Origin: Anaeramoeba flamelloides
Taxonomy: Eukaryota > Metamonada > Anaeramoebidae
Assembly: GCA_027625915.1 (NCBI GenBank)
Contig: JANTQA010000047.1
Span: 9,982,001-10,046,000 of the forward strand
Length of the DNA: 64,000 bases
Direction: 5' to 3'
Shown here: piece after piece, positions 48,152 to 58,954 of the stretch
Numbering within the stretch: position 1 is the first letter of the stretch
Layout of the letters: the number at the start of each line of letters is the position of its first letter
Position numbers and translations under genes: made by a program
Notes under the pieces: generated by a model
The model's database searches: none
What the model saw: only the letters and a program-made list of their open reading frames with translations
Told to the model about the DNA's origin: nothing

Positions 48152-48680
48152 TGAAGGATTATTCGAATTTTATATATAAGTGAATACGATTTTTCCACCA
48201 AGTAACTTATTTCTAGACTTAAAAGAAATATGATTAAAGGGATATTGCTAACTTGAATATTTTAGGTTTTTTTTTGGTAAATTTTGAGTTGGACAAAAAC
48301 AATTTTCCTTCATCAAATCCAAATTATTCTCATCAAATTTTGAAGAAAAAAATTTCATTAGAAAAATGTCACTCCACTTTCTTTTCAAGTATGTTAGGGT
48401 GTAGTGAGAGTGCACAAATATACTTGAAAAGAAAGTGGAGTGGTATTATCTTAATATCAAAAAAAAATAGCTTTTTAGTTTTGCCTTGTTTTGTTCGGGA
48501 AATTCGAAAAGTTTTTGGATCAATAAATGATTTTTCAAGCAAAATCTAAAAAATCACAAAAATTTCAAAAATTGTAATATTTGGACTTTTCCTCAATCCT
48601 TTGTCTTTTAAAGCTTTTTTTCTCTTTTTATAGTATTTTATAACAACCCTTACAGAGTATAAAATTCGAATAGTCCTTCA
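48152..48680 (-). mobile_element. Element E3: inverted partner of E2
   Basis: Almost the reverse complement of 43230-43756, including the central CACTCCACTTTCTTTTCAA hairpin. The tips are TGAAGGATTATTCGAATTTT and, inverted at the other end, TGAAGGACTATTCGAATTTT. Here TGAA/TTCA replaces TTAA at both edges. Confidence 0.8.
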
Positions 48681-48784
48681 GTGTACTTTAAAATTTATTG
48701 AATTTAAGTTATTTTATGAACTACTAAATCATCAAAAAAATCTTCCATATAAATTTAATAACAAATTTGAATAAAATTTTACCA

Positions 48785-49025
48785 ATCTTGAAATTGAAAA
48801 ATGATGAAAAAATCTGATTGCTAAAAACCAAACTTACTTTTAAAGGTATTTTCAGAAATGAATTATTTTTTTTTAAAAGTTTTGTCTTTTTTTCTCATTT
48901 TTGAATAGTTCAAAAGCCTTTATTTCGGAATTATTTCAAAAAATATATTTTCTCGAAGAGAAGAAAGAAATCTTATTATTTATAAAGAAAGATTATAAAA
49001 GTATACTCGTAAAATAAAAAAACAA
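48785..49025 (+). repeat. Dispersed repeat family P, copy P3
   Basis: Shows CTTGAAATTGAAAAATGATG, AAAATCTGATTGCTA, AAACTTACTTTTAAAG, TTTTCAGAAATGAA and, later, AAAGAAATCTTATT and TATAAAGAAAG, all as in P1. It starts about 100 bases after element E3. Confidence 0.65.
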
Positions 49026-49189
49026 CTTTTGAAAATACCCCAGCAGAAAAAATCAACTTACTATCAATTAAATATACAATAATTATTTTGAACTTGAAAA
49101 AAATATAATTACTTCATTCAAAGAACAGTTCAAATCAATTTTTTTCAATTTTTTTTATTCAAAAAAATTGAAAAACGACCGAACCAGTA

Positions 49190-49742
49190 AGGTTCACGAT
49201 CGCTGAAATTTGAAAAAAATTTATCTTGAGCTGGATATAGTGATTTGGTAATTTGGTTGTTATCTGATCTATCTTGTACTCGGTATGGGTTTTAATACCG
49301 GCTCAAAATGTCAATTTTTGAAAATTTATTTTGTTATTTTTCCGAAATCTGAATTGAAGAGTTTAAGATTAATTGGCGGGAACTTAAGTTATAAAAAAAT
49401 GTGGTTTATGGGTTTTTGATTGAAATTCTAAATGAGATTTGGCTTTTTATGGGAGCTTTTAAAAAAAATTATTTTTTCATTTTGTTAATTACAAAAAAGT
49501 AAATCAAAATTTTCTAGAACCAAAAAACCTAAATTTTGTCTTAAACATTTAAAAATCTATTAATCTTATATTCTTCAATTTAGATTTCGGAAAAATATAA
49601 AAATAAATTGTCAAAAATTGACCTTTTGAACAACTATTAAAACCCATACCAAGTACAAGATAGATCAGAAAACAACCAAATTAACAAATCACTACACCCA
49701 GCTCAAGATAATCATTTTTCAAATTCCAGGGATAGTAAACCT
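49190..49742. mobile_element. Element K: 553 bp inverted-repeat element with TA flanks
   Basis: Both ends start AGGTT and are inverted copies over about 190 bases. Arm landmarks are TTATCTTGAGCTGG, AATTTGGTTGTT, TCTGATCTATCTTGTACT and GGTATGGGTTTTAATA, each present inverted on the other side. TA stands directly outside each end. The unpaired centre (about 49380-49540) has no gene. Non-autonomous MITE with a probable TA target duplication. Confidence 0.8.
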
Positions 49743-52243
49743 TAAATTAATAATTCTCACAAAATATTTATAAAAAGGAACTCAGTACATTTTTCAAATT
49801 TTTAGTGTCGATATTTATGCGAAAATGTATAATTCAAATCATTTTCTAAACCAAATACATTTTTATTTTAATAAATAAAAGAACGGCATATATCGTAATA
49901 TAATATATTTTCATACCAACAAAAAAAACGGAATTCAAAAAAATGAAAAGATTGATCAAGAAAAAATAAATAAAATTCATTTATTTCCTGATCTTATCTG
50001 TAAAATTTGATATAATTACTTATTTTTAATTTGGTTTTATTTTTAATTCTTCATGAAAATACTTTTCTTTGTAAATTTTTTGAGAACCAAATTACTGTTT
50101 ATTTCTAAAAAATTTCCAAAATGAATTTAAAAATCTTATTTTCTTTTAATTCATAGAATTCAAGTTTTATCAGAAAATAGGACGTTTATTGAATTCTTCT
50201 TCAGAAATAAAGATCTATTGGATTTAAAAGTTTGATTTTATAATTATTTATATTTATATAAAAATGTCAACGAAAAATAATTCTGAATCCTGATTGAAAT
50301 TATTTATTGAAATTTTCATTTATTTTGGGTTGAATCTTTTTAAACCTTTTTTTGATTCCAAGAATTCAACCCCTTTTATTTAATTTTTTTGAAATATTCA
50401 GCATGTATTTTGGCTTTTTTTTTTGATAAAAATATTCGAAATTAGAATTTTGAAAGAAAATTTGTAAAAAAAACGTTTTGTAAAATAATAATAAATAGTT
50501 ATGGGACATGAAATTCAATGTAATGAATTATTTATATTTATACAAATTGAGAAGAAATAGAAAAAATTCTTCCAAAATGGGATTTTATAGATTTTTTTTT
50601 TTCATTTTTGATTTCAACAAATTTCTGTGGAAAGATGATCTTTTTTGTTTGATCTTCTAAAAGTAAAGTTTTTTTTCAAATATACACTTTATTTGCTCTA
50701 TTTTTCTGGTTTACTCTTTGATTAATTTCCTTTCATTTGTATACACATATTTCTAGATATCAAAACCCAAATTTAATAAAACTCCAAAATTTAATCAAAA
50801 AGAAATGTTCATAAAAATTGAAAAATGAAAGATTCAACTCTGAATTACTTTTGGTTTGCTTTCTTTTTACAAATAAATCAGCGAATGGTGTTTTGATTTC
50901 AAAGTTTAAATATCTGGTGTCACTCAAAAAATATTTTTCATTAAATTTAACACAATTACAAATTTTCAAAATGGTAAATTGTACTTACTTTTTTAAAACC
51001 TAGAAAATTCAACATATTACATAAAAAATATTTTTGAATTTGATTATTTTTAATTAATAATTATAAACCCAATCTCATTTTTTACTCAATGTGTTAATAA
51101 TAAATCAGGGATTAAAAATATCAATGAACCTATTTATCTTTTCTCAATTTTTTTAAAAATTTTCAAACAAAACAAATTAATATAAATGAAAAATTGTAAT
51201 AAAAAAAATAAAATATATATTATCAAATAACAGATTTTATATAAATAATACCTTAAGTAGAATTATCATATTTAAAAAAGAGTATTACTTAAATAATTAA
51301 CTTTCAAGAAATTTAATAAATATTTGTGAATATAAAACAAATGATCAATTTTTACATATCTTCTAGAATTTAATATTTAATTTATTTTTATTAGATTTTT
51401 TAAAATTAGATGAAAAGTTTCAGGATTATTTGATAATACAAACTCTCAAAAATTACAAAAGAAGATTTTTTGAAAAGAAAATTATTTTTCAAAAGATTCT
51501 TTTTATATATTTTCTTGGTTTTTCACAAAAACCAACAAAAAAAGGATCAGATCTTTTGACTGAAAATTCTATTGGAAAAATGAAATCTTTTAAAAATGAT
51601 AATCTATCTTTTGGGAGATGATATCGAAGTTTTATATTGTGCTTAATTGTATCCTTATGTCAATAAGTAATATATTACATTTGTGAAAAAAAATAAATCA
51701 GAGTCTCTAGTTACTTCATAAGACAACTTTGAGTAAACTCATATTTATTTCTTAAATCAAGATTTTTCTATTTAATTGATATTCAAAGCCACTCAAATAA
51801 TTCAACATAATTTATAAGATATATTTGGAGAAATGGTGTTTTTATAGTATTTAAAAAAATAGAATAGTTTACAATATCCTCTCAAATAATAAAAATACAA
51901 GATAACAAACTAGATCAATCGAAAAGTTTTTTTATTCACTTAAAATGAATCTTTTTGCTTATACAATAAAGCCCCCCATTAAAAACACAAGTGAAATTTA
52001 ATTTATGATTAAAATTACCATCAAAATTCGGAAAAAAAAACTAACTAATTCAATTTTCTAAAGTTCAAATTTTGGAACAGAACCATCTTTTGTCTCAAAA
52101 TAAAACTCTTTTAATTCTTGAAAATGAACAACTTGAATAAAAATATGAAATATTGATTTATTTTGCAAATCTAACATTTAACTTTTTCATTTTTCTGTTT
52201 TATATTTATTTTTATTTTTATTTTTATTTAGCAGACAATAATC

Positions 52244-54280
52244 ATGACCAGTTTTCGATCTGTTCACCAAGTCCAAGCGATCAAACATGGTATCAAAAAA
52301 AAAGAAGTCATTATAGAGTTAAACCAAAATTTTACTCTTTCGTTACTTTCTATTCAAACCTTAAAAATTCTGAAGCACACCAAGCCAATCAAAACATATA
52401 AAAAAATCCCTTATGAACCAAAATTGAAAATCCAATTCATGTCTGGCTCTTCAACTTTTGAATTTGATTCTGGGATTGATAGGGATCGGTTTTGTCATGC
52501 GATCGATCGGTTACTTTTATTAAAAAAACCCGAAGTTTCTACTTTAAGAGACAAGAGGAAATTAGGAGAAAACACACTAAGCTCAACTTTTGATAAAATT
52601 AAAATATTTACTACAAGTTTTAATATGGGAAATAAGCCACCACCAAAGAATTTGGAAGACTGGATCCCTAAAAAGGATTTTGATTTATATGTTTTTGCTT
52701 TTCAAGAAAGTTCCTATAATCGAAAAAAAAAGAAAAAAAAAAAAAATTCCAAAAAAGACAAAAAAAAGTCCAAAACAAAGAATAAGGAAAAGTTGAACAA
52801 AAAGAAAAATAAAAAAGAATCAAAAGAAGAAGAAAATGGGGAGGAAGAAGAATCAGACGAAGACTATTTATATGAAGAAGAAGAAGATGAAGAAGAAGAA
52901 GAAGAGGAAGAGGAAGAGAAAAAACACAGAATGAAAAGCAAAACAAAAAAAACAAATTCCACAACAAATCTTGAGACAGAAGAGATCAAGAAACGACAGA
53001 AAAAGGCAAAATCATGTGAAAAGCATATACATTTTCTAATTTCAAATTACTTGGGGGAAAAATATGAGCCTGTAGCAATTCACAGTATGTGGGAAATCCG
53101 GTTAATGATTTATTCCAAAAAGGAATTGTTAACAGAGATCTCGAATATTGAAAGTCACCATGTGATGACCGGTGTCGAGGGCTTTGCGGGGAATAAGGGG
53201 GGAGTCGGAATAAGCTTCCGAATTGACGACACACCATTGTGCTTTATTGGCTCTCATTTGGCGGCACATTTAGAAAAGCTAAACCAAAGGAATGATGACT
53301 ATTATTCCATCTTGGCAAACCTGAAGAATGGTGTCTCTACATTCGACATTTTTAATCAGTTCCACCACATTTTTTTCATTGGGGATCTCAATTATCGAAT
53401 CGACATTAAAAGAGATAACGCATGGGATAAAGTATACAAAATGATCGAAAGCAGACAATTCCATTCCCTATGGCAAGCAGATCAATTGAATCGGGTGCGC
53501 ACAGAAAGGATTGCGTTTCATGGGTTTGAAGAACCAGAGCCCACTTTCACACCAACATACAAATTTTTGGTCGACAAATTCCAAACAAGGAGATATACAA
53601 AATCAGGTAACCGAATCCCGTCTTGGTGTGATCGTGTCCTAGTAAGAACGCTACCGTTCAGCAAAATAAAGCGTGTTAAGTACTACTGCTGCCCAGAAAT
53701 TGAAAGCTCTGATCACATCCCGGTTTGTTCAACCTTTCTTTTAAACACTTTGCTGCCAATCCCGCCCCCACAGATCTTTTCCTCTGTTGTCAATTTGCAT
53801 ACTGGCATCTTATTAAGCAATGTGCAAATTAGCAACTTGGTCAACAAATTGGGATCAAAAAATAGCTGCTACCTTTCCTTCAATTCGCCCTTACTTACAA
53901 AGGAAAATTCGACTCCGTTAATCAAAACTAAAGGTGAATTGTCCTGGGAAAATGAAGAAATCCCCATGTTAGAACCAATTACAACCAATTTGGATTACAT
54001 GAAGCGCTCTTACATCTTTGTAGCAATAAAAGGGAAGGGTTCAATAACTTCCGCTACAGATGCATACGGATGGTGCGCAATACCTCTTGGATTGGGAATT
54101 AAAAAAGAAAAAAAATTCCAAGTCGAAATAACAAAATTTGGCAAATTAATCGGAATGTTAGAGGGATCCATAAGAGTTATTTGTACAAATGACGAACAAG
54201 AATATTTAGAAGCCTGCAAAGGAAGACTAGGATCATCGAAAGAAAAAAATGGTAAAAATAAAAAAAAATCCAAAAAATAA
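52244..54280 (+). CDS. Inositol polyphosphate 5-phosphatase with N-terminal PH-like and C-terminal C2-like regions
   Basis: It removes the 5-phosphate from phosphoinositides or inositol phosphates at membranes. In the 678-residue protein, residues about 1-95 may form a PH-like fold (weak). The catalytic domain (about 118-505) shows the family motifs in order: TTSFNMGN (123-130), FAFQES (151-156), GFAGNKGGVGI (313-323), IGSHLAAH (335-342), IGDLNYRID (379-387), PSWCDRVL (459-466) and SSDHIPV (488-494). Residues 158-258 are a Lys-rich then Glu-rich insert between the Gln-Glu motif and the next strand. Residues about 510-660 resemble the C2-like region that follows the phosphatase domain in SHIP-type enzymes; the tail is basic. 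It has no CDS intron and ends in TAA. SHIP/OCRL/synaptojanin-type assignment is not decided here, SHIP-like being favoured. Confidence 0.9.
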   Translation: MTSFRSVHQVQAIKHGIKKKEVIIELNQNFTLSLLSIQTLKILKHTKPIKTYKKIPYEPKLKIQFMSGSSTFEFDSGIDRDRFCHAIDRLLLLKKPEVSTLRDKRKLGENTLSSTFDKIKIFTTSFNMGNKPPPKNLEDWIPKKDFDLYVFAFQESSYNRKKKKKKKNSKKDKKKSKTKNKEKLNKKKNKKESKEEENGEEEESDEDYLYEEEEDEEEEEEEEEEKKHRMKSKTKKTNSTTNLETEEIKKRQKKAKSCEKHIHFLISNYLGEKYEPVAIHSMWEIRLMIYSKKELLTEISNIESHHVMTGVEGFAGNKGGVGISFRIDDTPLCFIGSHLAAHLEKLNQRNDDYYSILANLKNGVSTFDIFNQFHHIFFIGDLNYRIDIKRDNAWDKVYKMIESRQFHSLWQADQLNRVRTERIAFHGFEEPEPTFTPTYKFLVDKFQTRRYTKSGNRIPSWCDRVLVRTLPFSKIKRVKYYCCPEIESSDHIPVCSTFLLNTLLPIPPPQIFSSVVNLHTGILLSNVQISNLVNKLGSKNSCYLSFNSPLLTKENSTPLIKTKGELSWENEEIPMLEPITTNLDYMKRSYIFVAIKGKGSITSATDAYGWCAIPLGLGIKKEKKFQVEITKFGKLIGMLEGSIRVICTNDEQEYLEACKGRLGSSKEKNGKNKKKSKK

Positions 54281-54330
54281 TGTTTTTTAGTTTACCTCAT
54301 TATTTTTTTCACCTTTTTTTTTTTCTTTCA

Positions 54331-54336
54331 AATAAA
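54331..54336 (+). terminator. Likely poly(A) signal of the 5-phosphatase gene
   Basis: AATAAA lies 51 nt after the TAA stop, following a T/C-rich tract. Confidence 0.4.
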
Positions 54337-55654
54337 TATTTCAATTAGAAACATTGTTATTTGTTGATTTTTTTTTTTTAAAAGAATTTTTTCAATTCAT
54401 TTTTATTCAAAGAAGGAAAATACTTTGTTAAATCTCTTTAAAACACTTTAATTTCTGAAATCAAATTATAATCATAATTTAAATTGTTCTGATATTAAAT
54501 GATAAATTTTCAACTTTTATAGATGTCTAGATTTATATTTATCCTTTTCAATACTTACAAATATTTGATTTTAATAATAAATAGAGGATTTGACGATATC
54601 TTTTCCAATATATGTTAAAGCTTCAAAAATTGTAATTAATATAATAAAATCTTAAAATTACAAAAAATCACGATATGAAACAAAATCTTGAATAATTTAT
54701 AAAATCGTGATATCTTATAAAATCTTCCGATAATTATCAAAAAAATTTTAAAGTGTCAAAATTTCGTGATAAAAAAATATCAAATATATATGAGTCGATG
54801 TAGTTTTTATAATTGAGAATTTGGATTTTTTATTTTTAATTGAATCCCTAAAAAAACTCCTTAAAATACTTTGAAATGTAAAATATTCGAATTTTTTCCA
54901 ACAAACTCCGAAATCTTAAAGATTGTTTTTTAACAGTTTACAAACTCCTTGTTTTAATTTATTTTTATTATGAAAGGAAAAAACCCTTTTTAACTTTCAA
55001 AATTTAGTTGAAAAAAATTTTCTATCTCCTAATTCTTATATTCTTGGTAATTATTTTTTTAAGGTAAATTAGTTTTTCAAACCATTAAATTTTACTAAAT
55101 TAAACTAAAAGATTATGTGTAATAATCATTAGTAACTGATCCAATTTTTTTTTGTGAAATGAATTGTTTTCGAAAGAATCCCTATTAAATTTTGTAAAAA
55201 ATCTCAAAGAAAAATTACTTGAAATATTATATTTTTTGAATTAAAATTCCTTAAAAATATATCATGAGATTAGATAATCATAATTCTAAAAGTAGTTTTG
55301 AGTTTTAATTTTAAAAAGTTTATAATGAAAAAAACATAATGTTTTATTTTTTTTTTCCTTCTTTTATTTTGAAAAAATGAGCAACAAAATATCGAATTAT
55401 TTTTAATTATTTTTAAAATACTTTGACTTTTCAAAAATAGGAATAGTAAACAATATTTTAAATTAACAAACCAGATTAATATTGAATTTGTAGTAAATCA
55501 CATTTTTTGGAGAAATATTAGTATATTAAGAGAAACTTCAAAGTAAAATGATTTTAAATAATGATAATATGGAAATATCGTATTTAGGTTATGTTAAATC
55601 TATATGTAAAAAACGATAAAAATATATTCTTAATTTTAATAAAAATTTATAACA

Positions 55655-55845
55655 GCCAGTTCCACTTTTAAGGCACAAACTTTCAACGAAATTTAAGGCA
55701 CCAAAAAATCACTAATTAAGGCACAAAATTTGGAATTTTTTTTTTACAATTTATTTTACTAGAATCTGAATTTTAATGCCTTAATTTGAGATTTTTTTTG
55801 TTGCTTAAATTTCGTTGAAGTTTGTAACTTATAAGTGAAAAGGAC
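55655..55845. repeat. Family J hairpin repeat, copy J2
   Basis: A roughly 190 bp palindrome. The left arm reads CCACTTTTAAGGCACAAACT, then CAACGAAATTTAAGGCAC, and the right arm repeats these inverted (GCTTAAATTTCGTTGAAG, TTATAAGTGAAAAGG). It matches the decayed copy at 33150-33345. Confidence 0.75.
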
Positions 55846-56059
55846 TATATTAGATAAAAATACTCTATTAAAATAGAAAAAATATTTTCAATAATAAAAA
55901 TTTAGGAAATAATCAAATATCAAAAAAATAAACCAGTCAAAGAATTTAATAAAATTAAACAATATAAATCAATAAAAAACCAAATTAGTGGTTTTTTTTT
56001 TATGAAAACTTTATAAAAAAAATCCAAAAAATATTTTTTTTAATTGAATTAATGATGTA

Positions 56060-56967
56060 TATCTGAAAAAATTGTTTTTTTAAATATAAATTTATTATTC
56101 ATTCAAAAATCTGGAGACGAAGGGATCTCACTTAATTACCAACCAATTTCAATTGATCAAACCCCTCAAAGATTCTTTCTTAAAATATTCTATGCGCTGG
56201 GAATCCAAGATTCTTAGGTTTTCGTTTCAAAAAACCAATTTGGATTTAAAGAAAAAAAAAAAACAGATACACAGATTGTAGTTTTTAAAAGCAACGAATG
56301 AATATCAAAAAATAAAAAATAAATTTTAAATTGAAAATATTTATATCATTATAATTGCTTTACAAATTTTTTTTGAGACTATTCACCATTCCCTTATCAA
56401 TTATTCAATTAAAAAATTTATAAAAAATAAAATTATTGAAAAATATTTACTTTGTTATTACTCATAAGAAAGAATTGGTTTATATCAGAGAGAATTTTTA
56501 TAAGTTTTTTTTTTTTTGGGTTTATTATTATTTTTCTCGAAAAAAAATCAAATTATTAACTTTGCATGTTCAAATGTTTACAGATGATCTGATTTTACTT
56601 ATGAAAGGATCATTAAAAAAATAGATTTTCAATTACAAAAAATATAAAATAATAAAAAATTTTAGGAATAAACCCCAATATTGAGAAAAAAATAACTTTA
56701 ATCTAAAAGTAAAATTTATATCTTGGTATTTTTTTAGATAAAAAAACTCATTTAAAGTTTCACCTTGATAAAGTTAAGACCAAGTATAAAAAATTAATCA
56801 ATATCTTACAACAAAAAAATTTTTCTCAAAGAATTAATAATTCAGTTTTTTAAAGCAGTATTACATAGCCAATTACTACATAAGTTAGTTATATTTGATT
56901 TGACAAAAGCGGATTTTAAAGAAATTTATACATGCATTAATAAAAAAAAATTAGAATATTTTTTTTA
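56060..56967 (+). mobile_element. Fossil non-LTR (LINE) retrotransposon: reverse transcriptase pieces
   Basis: Several reading-frame pieces in the right order resemble the LINE reverse transcriptase. At 56062-56301 the pieces FIQKSGDEGISLNYQPISI, RFFLKIFYALGI and, after an in-frame TAG at 56215, KNQFGFKEKKKTDTQIVVFK match the early RT motifs around NYRPIS and NQFGF. At 56550-56624, in another frame, MFTDDLILLMKG matches the catalytic YADD box, with the first residue changed. At 56719-56850, YLGIFLDKKTHLKFHLDKVK matches the post-catalytic YLG region, and a +1 shift continues it as KAVLHSQLLHKLVIFDLTKA to 56967. Stops and shifts make it dead. Confidence 0.75.
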
Positions 56968-57239
56968 ATCAGCTCCACATCCCAGGCGTATTTAGAAAAC
57001 TGAAATAAAAATTAGATTCTGTAAGTATAATCATATCTAAAAAGAAGATTTAAGTTAATATAAAAATTAAAAATCCTCGGTTTTGATGAATTAATTAATT
57101 ATCTCCATTTTCGAAAAAAATGAATTAGAAATTATTAAATAGTATTCCAAAAATTTAAAATAACTAGAATATGAACTAGAAAATTTTAGAATTAAACAAA
57201 TAGAAAATAGTAAAAGTTTAAAATGTCTTTAGGTTTTTC

Positions 57240-57900
57240 AGAACTTATAATCATTGAGTTAAATCTTTGATTTTACTCTAATCTTATGAATTTTGGAAAA
57301 AATTGGTTCGGTTTTATTGAGTTTTATATTTTATTTCTCAAGTGTTCTAGGTTTTTTGAGTTTTCTATTGATTTTCCAAAATTAATAAAAACCGCCGTTA
57401 GGTTTTCTTGAGTTTTATATTTATTAGGAAAATCAGTAGATTTTTGTTTGGTTTTATTAAGTTTTTAATTTATTCGAAAATCAGTATATTTTTGAAAGTT
57501 TTTTTTTAATTTGAAATAAACAGAAAATCTATAAAAATTTATTGTTTATTTCAAAAAGTAAAAAAAACCTTGAAAACTTCACAAATAAAATAAAAAACCT
57601 CAAAAAAAAAAAAAAAAATAAAAAACCTCAAAAGAACCTAGATCACTTAGTAAATAAAGCAGAAAAACTCAAGAAAACATAGGTACTCATAAAAATAAAA
57701 TAGAAAACCTGACTGAACTTGACTGAACTTGACGACACCTATCAAAAATAGGAAAAAATCATACAAATCAATAATACTATAGTTAAGCAGTCGTTGTGCC
57801 AAATACCGTCAAGTGCTGCAGAGTGCTGTATAGTGTCTAGGTTTTCCAGAAATCAAAAGAATAGATAAAAATCAAAGATTTAACTCAATTTTTTCAAATC
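57240..57900. mobile_element. Element M: fold-back element with internal subrepeats
   Basis: The ends are inverted copies: CATTGAGTTAAATCTTTGAT near 57253 and its inverse near 57865-57885. Inside, GGTTTTATTGAGTTTT-like units repeat on the left half and their inverses (AAAATAAAAAACCTC) on the right half, so the whole could fold back. The short direct repeat CTGAACTTGA occurs twice in tandem at about 57710-57730. Confidence 0.65.
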
Positions 57901-58204
57901 CTGGAAAAGATAACAGCAAACAGGAGTAAATTTGGTTAAATCACCTCTCTTCAATAAAAATAAAAAATAAATAAAAAAAAAATTGCATTATTTCCCACAG
58001 TTCAATAAAGAAATTTGAAATTATATTCAAAAAATGTATATTTTCAATTTCTTTTGAGAAATATCTTGGTTTTTTTATTCTACACATTAATTCTAAGAAA
58101 AAATATTTGGGGAAATCAAAATTTTCTATTAGACATGAAAAAAATGATATATAAACACACTAAATTTTATCTTTTTCAAGAATTTTTTTTACATATTAAT
58201 GTTA

Positions 58205-58670
58205 GAATTTCAAAATGAATACTTCAGATGTACCACAAATGCCATCCTTTCATTTTGTTTTAACTCTTACAATCCTTTACCCAAAGAATAATGAATTTTT
58301 TTTTAAGTTTTTATTTTTGGTTTAAACTGAAGAAAATTTGGTTGAGTCCTTCCTTGAACAATCGTGAAATCTATGATTTTACGTTGAAATTACCTTTAAG
58401 GAAATGTAAGTAAAAGAACATCTAGAGTGTAATTTACACTTCCTCCATCAATAATAATAAATTGATTAAATCCCCTATAAATCAACACTACTCTTCATTA
58501 CTTCTCTTTGTGTTTAGTGAGTATTTTTTTGAACAAAAGAACAAAAAATAAAAACCACCATTTTTTTTAAAAAATATTTATTTAAATCTTTGGATAAAGA
58601 ATCTATAGAGCCTTAACCAAAATGAAAGGATGACATTTGTGATACATCTGAGGAATTCATTTAAAATAAC
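58205..58670. mobile_element. Element N: 0.46 kb inverted-repeat element
   Basis: The arms carry ACTTCAGATGTACCACAAAT and ATCCTTTCATTTTG at the left (58225-58262) and their inverses at the right (58614-58650). The match continues inward for about 110 bases with more differences. No gene inside. Confidence 0.75.
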
Positions 58671-58954
58671 CATCTTTAATCTATATAATAATTCTGTCAG
58701 AATATAAAAGGATAATAATCTCAAATAAAAATTTTAATTCAGAAAAATTAATAAAAAATAATTTTCAGAAAAATTCACTTTAAACTTTAAATTTTTATTT
58801 ATTTAATGGCAATAAAAGAATATTTAAAAAGCAAATATTTTTAAAAATCGAGATTGCTTTGTCGTAGATAATTAAAATTCAAAAAACAAGATTAAATTAA
58901 TGATAACATAAATTTCAAAAAAGTATATTACAATAAAAAGCATTAAATTTAAAA

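Larger units (their letters stand above)
47740..52243. other. Non-coding repeat field
   Basis: No gene is supported. Contents: element E3 (48152-48680), family P copy 3 (48785-49025), element K (49190-49742) and about 2.4 kb of unassigned AT-rich DNA. Directly before the 5-phosphatase start, a T-rich tract made of ATTTTT units ends in TTTAGCAG, which looks like a 3' splice site of a leader intron. Confidence 0.5.
54281..58954. other. Non-coding repeat field with a fossil retroelement
   Basis: No intact gene is seen. It contains ATCGTGATA-type motifs (54660-54790), the family J hairpin (55655-55845), fossil LINE reverse-transcriptase pieces (56060-56967), fold-back element M (57240-57900) and inverted-repeat element N (58205-58670). 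Confidence 0.6.

Noticed and set aside
43230-48680. E2 and E3 as ends of one composite transposon carrying the UBL gene
   Set aside because: No transposase lies between them, the gene is a cellular type, and E1 shows that the element exists alone.
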